Shown here: positions 8,983 through 20,941 of the stretch, piece by piece
Position numbering within the stretch: the stretch's first letter is position 1
Layout: each line of letters begins with the position of its first letter
From: Pontibacter litorisediminis
GTDB lineage: Bacteria > Bacteroidota > Bacteroidia > Cytophagales > Hymenobacteraceae
Reading direction: 5' to 3'
Assembly: GCF_029360645.1 (NCBI RefSeq)
Contig: NZ_JARDUA010000001.1
Coordinates: 1,178,001-1,242,000 of the forward strand
Length of the DNA: 64,000 nt
The notes under the pieces: generated by a model
Database searches by the model: none
Told to the model about the DNA's origin: nothing
The model's input: the letters and a program-made list of their open reading frames with translations, nothing else
Translations under genes and position numbers: made by a program

Positions 8983-11421
8983 TTACTCCTTTTCAACGGC
9001 AAAGGTAGCCCCAATCATCTCCATGGCAAAATTGTCTTTTGCCTGGTAATACCCCACCTTCGGATAGGGTGTCGCTCCTACTTTTTTCTTCTCCATAGTA
9101 GCCGATATCCCGAAGTTCACCTTTTTACAGCCCAGCGCATTGGCTCTCTTGATCACCTGGTAGAGCGTTTGCCTGTATACATTATACTCCAGCAGGTAAT
9201 CGTAATCCATGCCTACCAGCATGAAGCTATACACGGTAGCGGCATTCTTATGGCAAAAGGCAACCGAGACCGGCTTGGGGTTGAGCGCGTATGCCTCATC
9301 GATATAAAGCAGTACAAACTCCCATGATTCGTTTTTGTTTAGAAGGTGAAAGAGCTTCTCCGGGAACAGGAAATTGTTGATTGCATAATTGTTGCTCTTC
9401 ACGTTTCTGAACAGTGCCATGGCATGCTCCAGCTCCTCGTCTGACAAACAACTTTTCACCTGTACCTTAAAGCAGCGCTCGTACCTTTTGATCTTCTGCA
9501 CAAAGTTTTCGCGTCCCTTCTTGGAGAGGGTTCTGCGAAACTCCTCCTCTGTCGACCATCCCAGGTTTTCGACTACGCAAGACTCCGGCAAGTCCAGTTT
9601 CACGAAGTCATGCTCCACCATGAACTCATCCATTTCCGGGTCGTGGGCGTCCAGGTCCCGCAGCAGGATGCTGCCTGCTCCCTCCTGCTCCTGCTCTTTG
9701 GCGAGCTCTGCCAACAGGGCCTTCAGGGCCTGTTTCCAGTATGGGCTCTCCCTGTCCAGGAACAAATGGTTTCCCTCTGTGAACAGGCTCCCTAACACGA
9801 TCCCTGTTGAGGTAAGGTAGTAGGGGTTTGCCTCCCGCTCCTTCTCTATAGCTCTGGAGATGGATGCCTGGGAAAACATATCCTCCTTTACCAAGCCGCT
9901 CATGGCAAAAGTCATCAGCACGGTTTGGCCCTGCGGGTCTTCCACGGCATAGTACCTGAAGCCCCAGTTGCTTTCCCGCTCAGCGTTGCCCCTGAAGGAC
10001 TCTTCCAGAAACCTCATCCCATTCCAGTCGAACATGCCTCTGTTTCCGAGGCACCTGTTCCACTCAGCTGCGTCCACCTCCTCGATGGTGGCAGCGCGCC
10101 TTACCGCCAACGCCGTGTTTGCTACAGGCACTGGGGCTGCAGGCAACACGGAAAGTGCCGGTATTCTGAACGCTTTCCGGATGTTGTGCTGTGTTTGGCT
10201 TGTTGCGGTCAGCGCCCCATCAAAGTGTATTTTTAACTTGTGCACCAGCTCCTCTATGTCCTCATAGGTGTTGTTCAGAGAGATGGTGATCCGGACGCCG
10301 ATGTTCTTGGCCGGTACCGCGGGGAAGGTGGCCAGGTTTACGTAGATCCCATCGTTGAGCAGCGCTTGCACCAGGTGGTTGCCCATGTCCATGGTGCCCG
10401 TTCCGATGAAGAAAATCGGGCTCTCGCACTCGTGCACCAGCGGCAGGTCGGTTTGCCGGAGCAGTTGGTTGAAGTAAGCGATTCTTTTCTGCAGCTCCTC
10501 CTGGTATGCGTAGATCTCGCCGCTGAGGTGTATTTTGGCAGAGGCAATGGCAGCTCCCAGCGTGGCAGGCTCAATCTGCACGGAGAAAGTGAGCGGCCCG
10601 CCAAAGTTGTTCACTTTGTCATACCATGCCTGGTTGGGGAACAGCGACAAACCGCCACAGGCCCCAAAGGCTTTGCCCAGGTTTGCCGTCAGAATCATCT
10701 TGCGGTACAGCCCCTCCGGCATTTGGCTCATGGCATAACCGGCGCCGTTCTTCCCTGCCCAGCTCATGCCATGGGCATCGTCCACGTACAGGTACAGCTG
10801 CTCATACTTCTCGGCCAGGGCGATCATCTCCTTGATAGGGGCAAAGTCACCGTACATGGAGTACACGCTGTCGGCCATATACCAGATGCGCTCATACTTG
10901 CCTCTTTGCTTCTGGATGCGATCCTCCAGCATCTCCAGGTTGTTGTGCCGGATCATCTCCACAGTAACGCCCTGGCTCAACAGCTTTTTCACCGCCTCCT
11001 GCACGCTTGCGTGTACCTGATGGTCAAGTATAACCAGGTCAGACTGGCGGATGATGCTCGGAATGGTGGTCAGGTGGGAGAGGGTGCAGTTTTTGGAGAT
11101 AACGGCCGGCACCTGGTACATCTGCTGTATCAGGTCCTCCAGCTCACGGTAGAGCGGGTTGGAGACGTAAGTGCGGGACATCGGGAATTGAGTGCCAAAC
11201 CGCTCGATGGCCTCGATGGCGCCTCGCTTTACTGCTGGGTGGTGCTCCAGCCCCAGGTAGCCGCAGGTGCCAAAATGCAGGACCTTCTTGCTGTTTAGTG
11301 TCAGGTGCTGTCCGGTAAGCGCCTGGTCTTCTGCGTGCAGGTGGATGATCCCTTTCTTTTTAGAAACAGAGAGTACGGAGTCTACCGTATCTAGAATGTT
11401 GTTGTGCCTTATTTTTGCCAC
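8983..11421 (-). CDS. Alpha-oxoamine synthase fused to a GNAT-type acyltransferase
   Basis: The first ~400 residues of this 812-residue protein are a PLP-dependent alpha-oxoamine synthase, the family of BioF, KBL, serine palmitoyltransferase, ALA synthase and the CqsA/LqsA autoinducer synthases. The Schiff-base lysine is K250 in NLGKAFGACGG, and YVDDAHG supplies D214 and H217. The glycine-rich loop usual before the SR motif is replaced by QFPMSRTYVS (about 78-87). A linker rich in Ala, Pro and Val (about 410-440) leads to a C-terminal half of roughly 360 residues resembling FemAB/GNAT N-acyltransferases (GRENFVQKIKRYER, then VSVAFCHKN). Such a fusion could condense an acyl thioester with an amino acid and then N-acylate the product, as in sphingolipid, sulfonolipid or signal-molecule synthesis. 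Substrates are unknown. It is co-directional with the hybrid kinase and divergent from a STAS-like gene. Confidence 0.85.
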   Translation of the reverse strand: MAKIRHNNILDTVDSVLSVSKKKGIIHLHAEDQALTGQHLTLNSKKVLHFGTCGYLGLEHHPAVKRGAIEAIERFGTQFPMSRTYVSNPLYRELEDLIQQMYQVPAVISKNCTLSHLTTIPSIIRQSDLVILDHQVHASVQEAVKKLLSQGVTVEMIRHNNLEMLEDRIQKQRGKYERIWYMADSVYSMYGDFAPIKEMIALAEKYEQLYLYVDDAHGMSWAGKNGAGYAMSQMPEGLYRKMILTANLGKAFGACGGLSLFPNQAWYDKVNNFGGPLTFSVQIEPATLGAAIASAKIHLSGEIYAYQEELQKRIAYFNQLLRQTDLPLVHECESPIFFIGTGTMDMGNHLVQALLNDGIYVNLATFPAVPAKNIGVRITISLNNTYEDIEELVHKLKIHFDGALTATSQTQHNIRKAFRIPALSVLPAAPVPVANTALAVRRAATIEEVDAAEWNRCLGNRGMFDWNGMRFLEESFRGNAERESNWGFRYYAVEDPQGQTVLMTFAMSGLVKEDMFSQASISRAIEKEREANPYYLTSTGIVLGSLFTEGNHLFLDRESPYWKQALKALLAELAKEQEQEGAGSILLRDLDAHDPEMDEFMVEHDFVKLDLPESCVVENLGWSTEEEFRRTLSKKGRENFVQKIKRYERCFKVQVKSCLSDEELEHAMALFRNVKSNNYAINNFLFPEKLFHLLNKNESWEFVLLYIDEAYALNPKPVSVAFCHKNAATVYSFMLVGMDYDYLLEYNVYRQTLYQVIKRANALGCKKVNFGISATMEKKKVGATPYPKVGYYQAKDNFAMEMIGATFAVEKE

Positions 11422-11487
11422 GTAAATTAAGTATTATTGCACGTTGAGGGTTACTTCACAAGCAACCTGTTTAAAAATTCAATCTGA

Positions 11488-11883
11488 ATGGCAAATTTCG
11501 AAAAAGATCCTAACATCAGATCGACGGAGCACCTGTATTTATTTGTGGAGGAAGGGATCTTACACTGCGTCTATAAAGATGTAGCCTTGGTAGACCTCGA
11601 GATTGCCAAAGCCTGTGTACAGGAACGCTTAGCCTTTATCGGCAGGACAGTATACCCAAGCCTGTTTGATATCACCAGAATCAAGCAATCTACCAAGGAG
11701 GCACGGGATTTCATGGCAAACGAGGGCAACGAACAGGTTTCCGCCAGTGCCATTCTGATCAGCTCCCCTATGTTAAAAATGACCGCGAACTTCTACATCA
11801 AGGTAAACAAGCCCCGGAATCCGACGCGTATGTTTACCGACGAACCAAGCGCCCTTGAGTGGCTGTCAAGGTATAGGGCCTAG
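11488..11883 (+). CDS. STAS/SpoIIAA-like small protein, paralogue 3
   Basis: This 131-residue soluble protein diverges from the oxoamine synthase fusion, with only 66 bp between the starts, so the two promoters must lie in the same short stretch. A beta-strand-rich N-terminus (LYLFVEEGILHCVY) is followed by a helix, the segment YPSLFDITRIKQ, and the tail MFTDEPSALEWL. The tail resembles the F-x-(D/N)-x(3)-A-x-x-WL ending of the two paralogues to the left, which places it in the same loose family. No enzyme motif is present. The Asp in LFDIT occupies the position of the LDS segment in the others. I infer a regulatory role from the neighbouring kinase, but have no direct evidence for it. Confidence 0.72.
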   Translation: MANFEKDPNIRSTEHLYLFVEEGILHCVYKDVALVDLEIAKACVQERLAFIGRTVYPSLFDITRIKQSTKEARDFMANEGNEQVSASAILISSPMLKMTANFYIKVNKPRNPTRMFTDEPSALEWLSRYRA

Positions 11884-11981
11884 CTGCGCCTCATCATGGT
11901 GACGGCGCCAATACCTGAGACTTTTATTCGTTTCACGGGTTCAGCCTTCGCAAAAAGTTACCCTCAAAACCGGCTTTAGGA

Positions 11982-14372
11982 CTACTCTGCTTTGTTAAAG
12001 GTGCTCATACTTAGCTCCCGCTTTTCTCCTTTAGCAAAAGTAAGCAAGAGCTGTTTGCCCTCGTAGCCAACCGTACAGGCACCTGCTTTATCAGCCCTGA
12101 TACGAACCCTGTCCAGCTTACCGGCTTTCCACTGGATGTCAACCGTATACCCCCCTCTGGCTCGCAGGCCTGTTACTTCCCCGCTTTGCCAGTTGGCAGG
12201 CAGTGCAGGCAGCAACTCAATAGCCTTGGCGTGCGACTGCAGCAGCATTTCGGCGACACCGGCGGTGGCGCCCATGTTGCCGTCGAGTTGGAAGGGCGGG
12301 TGGGCATCCAAAAGGTTGGCGTAGGAACCCGATCCGCTGGTAAAAGACTCTGCGTTTGATTTTCCGCCTGCCGGTTTAATCACCAATTTATACAGCTCGT
12401 GCGCCCGGTCTCCGTCACGCAAACGCGCCCAGAAGTTGATCTTCCAGGCCAGCGACCAGCCGGTGCCCTCGTCGCCCCTGGCCTCCAGGCTCACCTGCGC
12501 CGCTTTGGCCAGTTCCGGTGTCTCCAGCGGGGAGATCTGCCGGCCTGGGTGCAGGGCGAATAGGTGCGAAACGTGGCGGTGCTTGTTGCCCGGGTCGTCC
12601 ACGTCTTCTTTCCACTCCTGCAGCTGGCCCCAGCGCCCAACCTGCGGCGGAAGTATTTTATCCCGCACCTGCTGGGCCTGCTGAGCGAACTCCTGATCGG
12701 TTCCTAAGGCATTTGCCGCCTGGATGCAGTTATTGAGCACATCCCAGGCGATCTGGTGGTCCATGGAGGCGCCGCCCGAAATGCCGCCATGCTCCGGCGA
12801 GTAGGAAGGCGAGGACACCAGGTAGCCGCTGCTGTCAGGGGTAAGGTAATCTACCCAGAACAGCGCCGCCTCCTTCATCACCGGGTAGGCCTGCTGCTTC
12901 AGATACTTCTCATCCTGGGTATACTCGTAGTGCTCCCACAGGTGCTGCGCCAGCCAGGCCGCCCCTCCCGGGAAAAAGCCCCAGGGCACCTCCCACCCCG
13001 GCGCAGTATAGCCGTAGGCGTTGTTCATGGTGTTCACAATCCAGCCCCGCGTGTTGAAAAAGGCTTTGGCGCTCTGCCTGCCGGGCGCCACCAGCGCTTC
13101 GGTGTAGTCCAGCAAGGGCACATGGCACTCCGGCAGGTTCGTTACCTCGGCCGGCCAGTACAGCATCTGCAGGTTAATGTTGGTGTGGTAGTCGGCTGCC
13201 CAGGGCGGGCTGGTGCTGTTGTTCCACTTGCCCTGCAGGTGCATGGGCAGGGTGCCGGGTCGCGAAGCCGAGATCATCAGGTAGCGGCCGTACTGGAAAT
13301 AGAGCATTTCCAATCCGCGGTCTTGTGCCCCCTCGAAGTAGTTTTTTTGGCGAACATCGGTAGGGACCCCGTTATACTTGTTTCCCTCTAGGTTGAGCGT
13401 CACGCGGTTGAAAAGAGAAGTATAATCCCGGGTGTGCACTTTCAACAGGGCATCCACACTCTGCTTCTCAACAGCATCAAGCCGGTTCGCCACGATGCTT
13501 TTATAGTCGGTGCCTTTGTAGGTGGGGTACTGCAAGCGGTAGTCGGTGGCGGCAGTATGAATGAGCTGCATATACCTGGCTTCACTAACTTCTACAGTGC
13601 CGTTTTCATACTTGATCTTACCGTCCGTAACGATCCGATAGGCCGTTTCAAACTCCTGCCCGTTGTCGCTCACATGCCCTCTGAAAGTATAAATGCCGTT
13701 CTCGAAGCGCTCCTCATCTTTCGGGTGCGGCGTTTTATAGGAGATACTGTACTTTTCGGGACGGCTGGAGATGAAGTGGTACACCATCACGCCCTTGGGA
13801 TAGTTGCCAAAGTATAAACGCTTATACTTTGTCTTACCAACTTGGTAGCTCACGCTGCCGGTGGCGTTGCTCAGGTCCAGTTCGCGGCGGTAGTTTTGCG
13901 GACTTGCCTCCCCGTGGCCAAGCTTCACATACAGGTCGCCCATGGTTTGCTGCGCCCCGTAATCGCCCCAGTCGGTGCTGCCTTCCAGTTTGGCCGGCGC
14001 GGTTCCCGTCAGGTGCTGCTGCACGAGCCGGTCTGCCTCTCTCAGCTTGCCCTCGCCAATCAGCTGCCGCACCTGCTGCAGGTACCGCCAGGCCTCCGGT
14101 TTGTTGCCGTAGCTATACTTCGGGTTCGAGTTCGGGCCGCCTGACCACAGGGAGCCTTCCGAGAACTGCAGCTGCTCCTCCCCCACGCCTCCAAAGAACA
14201 TCACCCCCATATAGCCGTTGCCGATCGGCAGGGCTTCCCGCATCCAATCGGTGGCAGGTTTATCATACCACAGTTTCAGCGCTTTGTCCTGTGCCAGGGC
14301 CGGCAGGAGCAACAACAGAAAGTATGGCAGGCATAGAAGTGTTCTTTTCAGTGATGTCATGGGAGGTATCAT
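11982..14372 (-). CDS. GH95 family alpha-L-fucosidase (or alpha-L-galactosidase), secreted
   Basis: This ~796-residue protein matches glycoside hydrolase family 95, inverting enzymes that release terminal alpha-1,2-linked L-fucose. A Sec signal peptide spans roughly residues 1-28; translation could start at 14372 or four codons later at MTSLKR. The N-terminal domain begins with LWYDKPATDWMREALPIGNGYMGVMFFGG, here only cited for its P-I-G-N-G core. The (alpha/alpha)6 barrel contains ADYHTNINLQM with the catalytic-region Asn pair, SPSYSPEHG with the probable acid Glu, and DGNMGATAGVAEMLLQS near the C-terminus. It lies 175 bp downstream of the sulfatase on the same strand, suggesting joint action on sulfated, fucosylated chains. 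Some GH95 members prefer L-galactose, and this cannot be excluded. The fucose catabolic genes at 37-44 kb fit a fucosidase role. Confidence 0.92.
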   Translation of the reverse strand: MIPPMTSLKRTLLCLPYFLLLLLPALAQDKALKLWYDKPATDWMREALPIGNGYMGVMFFGGVGEEQLQFSEGSLWSGGPNSNPKYSYGNKPEAWRYLQQVRQLIGEGKLREADRLVQQHLTGTAPAKLEGSTDWGDYGAQQTMGDLYVKLGHGEASPQNYRRELDLSNATGSVSYQVGKTKYKRLYFGNYPKGVMVYHFISSRPEKYSISYKTPHPKDEERFENGIYTFRGHVSDNGQEFETAYRIVTDGKIKYENGTVEVSEARYMQLIHTAATDYRLQYPTYKGTDYKSIVANRLDAVEKQSVDALLKVHTRDYTSLFNRVTLNLEGNKYNGVPTDVRQKNYFEGAQDRGLEMLYFQYGRYLMISASRPGTLPMHLQGKWNNSTSPPWAADYHTNINLQMLYWPAEVTNLPECHVPLLDYTEALVAPGRQSAKAFFNTRGWIVNTMNNAYGYTAPGWEVPWGFFPGGAAWLAQHLWEHYEYTQDEKYLKQQAYPVMKEAALFWVDYLTPDSSGYLVSSPSYSPEHGGISGGASMDHQIAWDVLNNCIQAANALGTDQEFAQQAQQVRDKILPPQVGRWGQLQEWKEDVDDPGNKHRHVSHLFALHPGRQISPLETPELAKAAQVSLEARGDEGTGWSLAWKINFWARLRDGDRAHELYKLVIKPAGGKSNAESFTSGSGSYANLLDAHPPFQLDGNMGATAGVAEMLLQSHAKAIELLPALPANWQSGEVTGLRARGGYTVDIQWKAGKLDRVRIRADKAGACTVGYEGKQLLLTFAKGEKRELSMSTFNKAE

Positions 14373-14419
14373 CTACAGGCGCGTGGTTACTGTGGGTTTA
14401 TTGGATAAGGGTAAGCTAG

Positions 14420-14509
14420 CTGTCATTCCAAAAGTATCTTGTTTAAAGAGAGCCCTGCAAGCCGCATGAGCTGAACATCCCTTCTGCCGGGATTCTTCCC
14501 GAATGACAG
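14420..14509. repeat. Inverted-repeat element, TGTCATTC type
   Basis: The ends CTGTCATTC and GAATGACAG form an inverted repeat around an ~70-bp core. Its left part (AAAAGTATCTTG) resembles the two elements at 55259-55335 and 60041-60137, so the three look like members of one dispersed family. It lies between the sulfatase and GH95 genes. Confidence 0.55.
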
Positions 14510-14547
14510 TCAGCTGTGGTAGCTCTTTTTATACTTCAAGTAAAGGA

Positions 14548-15969
14548 TTATTTGATCTGAAACAGCGGGTTTTGGGCCGGCGTGCGCATTTGCTCCATGA
14601 GCTGCTCCAGTTCCTTCGCCTTCTCCGGGTTAACGGCAGCCAGGTTGTTCTTTTCTCCAGCGTCGTTGCGCAGGTTGTAGAGCTCGATGTGCTCCGGCTG
14701 CCCCTTTTTATAGAAGCGTATGGCTTTCCAATCGCCTTGGCGCACGGCTTGCTTAAAGCCGCCCTCGCCAAACTCCCAGTACAGCGCCTGGTGCTGTGGC
14801 TGCCTGCCCTTCCCCAAAAGATCCGGCACCAGAGAGATACCGTCTGTACTTGCAGGAGCGGTGAAGCCGGCCAATTGCGCAAAAGTGGGCAGGATGTCCC
14901 AGAAGGCGCCGATGTGGTGGCTGGTGGTGTTGGGCGCTATCTTTCCGTCCCAATAAGCTATAAACGGCACCCGGATTCCCCCCTCGTAGAGGTCACGCTT
15001 CACGCCGCGCAGCGGACCGCTGCTTTTATGTACTTCCAGGGCATCGGCCAGGGAACGCCCGCCTTCTATGTGCGTGCCGTTGTCGCTGGCAAAGATGACA
15101 AGGGTGTTGTCCGCCATCCCCTGCTCCCTGAGCTTTTGCATGATCTGGCCCACATAGTTGTCCACGGCCGTTACCATAGCGGCATAGGCAGCTTTCGGGT
15201 ATTTCTGCGGCCCGTACCAGTTACCCGTAGGATGCTCTTTCTCCGGGGCAAAAACGCTCTCGCCATCCGCGGTTAGGTAAGGCTGCATGTACTTGTCCTG
15301 CACCTTCAGCTCGGCGTGGGGCAAGGTATACGATACGTATAAAAAGAACGGATTCTGCTTTTGGTTCTCGATAAAGGCCAGCGCATCCCCGGTGAAGAGA
15401 TCATTTACAAAGCTACCTGCCGGCACCGGCACCTTGGTGCTCTTGCCGTTGGCCAGCCGCCACAGCGAATCGGCCTGCTGCTTGTGCCCCTCCAGGTGGT
15501 GCAGGTGGCCGGTAAAGAAGTCCCAGCCCTGCGCTTCCGGAACGCCGGTGGTGCCTTCCAGCCCCAGCCCCCATTTGCCTACCATGCCGGTCGTATAGCC
15601 GGCTTCCTGCAGCAGTTTCGTGAGCGAGGTATCAGTGGCGCGCAGGGGCACCTCCCCGTTGCCCCGGATGTAGGAGTGGCCGGTGTGCTGCCCGGTCATG
15701 AGCGCTGCCCTGGAGGGAGCACAGACCGTGGAGCCAGCGTAGAACTGGGTGTAACGCCGGCCTTCCTTTGCCATCTTGTCCAGGTTTGGGGTCTGTATGC
15801 TGGTTTGCCCGTAGGGGCCGATATCACCGTAACCCAGGTCATCGGCCAGTATGAACACGATGTTCGGTTGGGAAGTCGCGCGCTCTTTCACCTCCTCCTG
15901 CACAACAGTACGGCACGAGGACAGGAACAACACGAAAAGGAAGCAGAGGCTGCTGGCGGAAAATCTCAT
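14548..15969 (-). CDS. Family S1 sulfatase, lipoprotein
   Basis: This 473-residue type I sulfatase removes sulfate esters from glycans. The start at 15969 gives a short lipoprotein signal with a lipobox ending LSSC (Cys19), so the mature protein is probably tethered to the outer membrane. The metal-binding Asp pair is in FILADDLGYGD. The formylglycine signature is C83-A-P-S-R, followed by AALMTGQHTG, so it belongs to the Cys-type class. FASDNGTHIEGG supplies the second metal site and KRDLYEGGIRVP the family's later motif. Length is normal for an arylsulfatase A-like enzyme. The in-window formylglycine-generating enzyme (26173-27318) is a likely maturase. The gene precedes GH95 in the same direction and diverges from GH2, so the three probably act on one sulfated glycan. 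Sulfate position specificity is unknown. Confidence 0.93.
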   Translation of the reverse strand: MRFSASSLCFLFVLFLSSCRTVVQEEVKERATSQPNIVFILADDLGYGDIGPYGQTSIQTPNLDKMAKEGRRYTQFYAGSTVCAPSRAALMTGQHTGHSYIRGNGEVPLRATDTSLTKLLQEAGYTTGMVGKWGLGLEGTTGVPEAQGWDFFTGHLHHLEGHKQQADSLWRLANGKSTKVPVPAGSFVNDLFTGDALAFIENQKQNPFFLYVSYTLPHAELKVQDKYMQPYLTADGESVFAPEKEHPTGNWYGPQKYPKAAYAAMVTAVDNYVGQIMQKLREQGMADNTLVIFASDNGTHIEGGRSLADALEVHKSSGPLRGVKRDLYEGGIRVPFIAYWDGKIAPNTTSHHIGAFWDILPTFAQLAGFTAPASTDGISLVPDLLGKGRQPQHQALYWEFGEGGFKQAVRQGDWKAIRFYKKGQPEHIELYNLRNDAGEKNNLAAVNPEKAKELEQLMEQMRTPAQNPLFQIK

Positions 15970-16147
15970 CAGGTAAGGGTTCAAACAAAGTATAATCAAG
16001 GCTCATGCAACAAGGAACAGCCACTAGCGGCTTATGTCCTGTAGCTCAGTCCTGAATGTAGCCAATCCCACAGAAAGATTAAAACCAGGGAGCAACACAA
16101 ACGATTGCGTAACATTAGTCGCAGCCGCTCTGCCTCGATTTTCTTAA

Positions 16148-19414
<3,267 letters not shown>

Positions 19415-19432
19415 CCCAAACTGGCAAGTATA

Positions 19433-19468
19433 ACAAAGGCCGAAGTAGAGCTCTACTTCGGCCTTTGT
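19433..19468. terminator. Perfect 36-bp palindrome, bidirectional terminator
   Basis: An 18-bp arm (ACAAAGGCCGAAGTAGAG) is followed directly by its exact reverse complement. T-rich sequence follows on the plus strand (GTGTTTTAA). It separates the convergent GH2 and DUF3472 genes. Confidence 0.75.
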
Positions 19469-19497
19469 GTTTTAACTTAGTTTATACTACTTTCCGG

Positions 19498-20838
19498 CTA
19501 CAGACTCTCCAGATTGATCTCCGGTGCCTTACCGGTAGCAGGTCGCTCGTACCAGCTGCGCATCGGCGTGTAGTCGCTGAAGAAGCCGCAGTTGCGCAGG
19601 TAAAAATCCTTACCCGACTGCCCGCCACCATAATCCATCCGGTACCCAACGCGGGCGGTATTGTCCGCCGTGAACTGCGCCTTACGGAGCTCGATCCAGT
19701 TGCCGTTCACGTCGCGCGCCCACTGGTTCGAGAAGAGCACTTTCCGCTCCACATCGCCGTACTCCGGGATAAAGTTCTCCAGGAAAGAATGCGTGCGTTT
19801 GAGGTAGGTGTTGGTTTTGGGGCGCCGGAAACTGGCAATCAATCGCCACTCATTTTTTTCGGGTGCAAAGAAATAGGCGGTATAGGTGCTATAGTCGTTT
19901 CCACTCGGCTTGCCCTGCAAAAGGAATTTATAGGTGGCGCCAGCTTTCCAGTTATACTTCAGGTAGCTCTGCCCGCCTGAGCCTTCGTTGCCAAACTCGC
20001 CGGTGTATACCCCATCTCCTTTTTTCAGGAGTTGTATCTTCTGGTCATCTGGTATGCTGCTTGGATCGTCGGTATGAAAAGGGCTCCAGACGGAGAACAG
20101 GATGCGCCGCTCTGTTTCAGAGTTCACCTGCATGCCGAAGTAGCCTTCCGCAAAGCCGTTGGCCATAAAGTAAGAGCCGATCACGTCGTTGCCCTCCGGC
20201 ACCGTTACCTCGTTGTAAAACAACTCCACCTCCGTATTTTCCGGCAGCGGGTAATTGAGGTGCACTGACGGTCCGCGGCGGCCCCAGTAAAAGAAGTTGC
20301 CATCGTTGTTTTTCACATAGGCTGTTTGCGCATCTATCGCCTCGCCGGCCAGTTTTAAAGTGGTCACGTCGGCAAAGGTGCTCCCCTTTTTGGAGATCCC
20401 TTTGATGTTGAAGGCCACGTAGCCCGTATCGGCTACCTGCCACTCCCCTACGTAATGGTCCTGCAGCGTTCTGCCCTGCACAGTGATGGTTTTAGCCTTC
20501 CCCAGCGCCTCTACCTGTAGCTTGGTTTTGCCTTCGGGCACCCGCAGGTTCAGCCATACCTTTATGGAGCCTGGCTTTGCTATCCGGGCGTAAGCGGTAA
20601 AGTACACCTGCGGATCAGACCAATCGGCAATGCCCTCATCGCCTACCCTTCCACCTGCTTCTCCTTTGGTAGACTTCCAGGTATTCCCAGCCAGCGGCAC
20701 GACAACCGCGTTAGCTGAAGCGGCAGCCGTATCCATTGGGGAGGATGGGTTGGATAAAGGAGCGTCATTTGCCTTGCAGGCCAGCAGCAGAAAGCTAATA
20801 CAGGCCAGGCTGATTTTGTACATTGTATTGGGGTGCAT
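19498..20838 (-). CDS. DUF3472-family surface lipoprotein
   Basis: This 446-residue protein carries a lipoprotein signal (MHPNTMYKISLACISFLLLAC, cited only for its LLLAC lipobox); a start at 20823 is also possible. After a Ser/Ala-rich linker, residues ~50-185 form a beta-sandwich resembling the DUF5077 module. The rest matches the DUF3472 domain: FYWGRRGPSVHLNY, FNEGSGGQSY-like repeats and a WIELRKAQFTADNTAR segment near the end. The function is not established. Members are common in Bacteroidota glycan loci and may bind or cleave carbohydrate. It is the third gene of the SusC-SusD operon, 103 bp after SusD, the slot where surface glycan-binding proteins or enzymes usually sit. Confidence 0.75.
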   Translation of the reverse strand: MHPNTMYKISLACISFLLLACKANDAPLSNPSSPMDTAAASANAVVVPLAGNTWKSTKGEAGGRVGDEGIADWSDPQVYFTAYARIAKPGSIKVWLNLRVPEGKTKLQVEALGKAKTITVQGRTLQDHYVGEWQVADTGYVAFNIKGISKKGSTFADVTTLKLAGEAIDAQTAYVKNNDGNFFYWGRRGPSVHLNYPLPENTEVELFYNEVTVPEGNDVIGSYFMANGFAEGYFGMQVNSETERRILFSVWSPFHTDDPSSIPDDQKIQLLKKGDGVYTGEFGNEGSGGQSYLKYNWKAGATYKFLLQGKPSGNDYSTYTAYFFAPEKNEWRLIASFRRPKTNTYLKRTHSFLENFIPEYGDVERKVLFSNQWARDVNGNWIELRKAQFTADNTARVGYRMDYGGGQSGKDFYLRNCGFFSDYTPMRSWYERPATGKAPEINLESL

Positions 20839-20941
20839 ACTTATACTTTGGCTAAAAATGATTCTTATAAAACAGGTGGACAAGCTCCCTTATACTTTGG
20901 GACCTCATCCACCTGCAGCATGTTCGTTATACTTGGGTCAA

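Noticed and set aside
10240-11298. Open frame of 352 codons opposite the oxoamine synthase
   Set aside because: Same explanation: the minus-strand protein has a clear PLP motif, and the plus-strand frame has none.
20830-20900. TATACTTTG as a promoter -7 element
   Set aside because: The spacing is TA-nnn-TTTG, one base too long for TAnnTTTG, and the same 7-mer core is frequent inside genes, so it is treated as a general motif.
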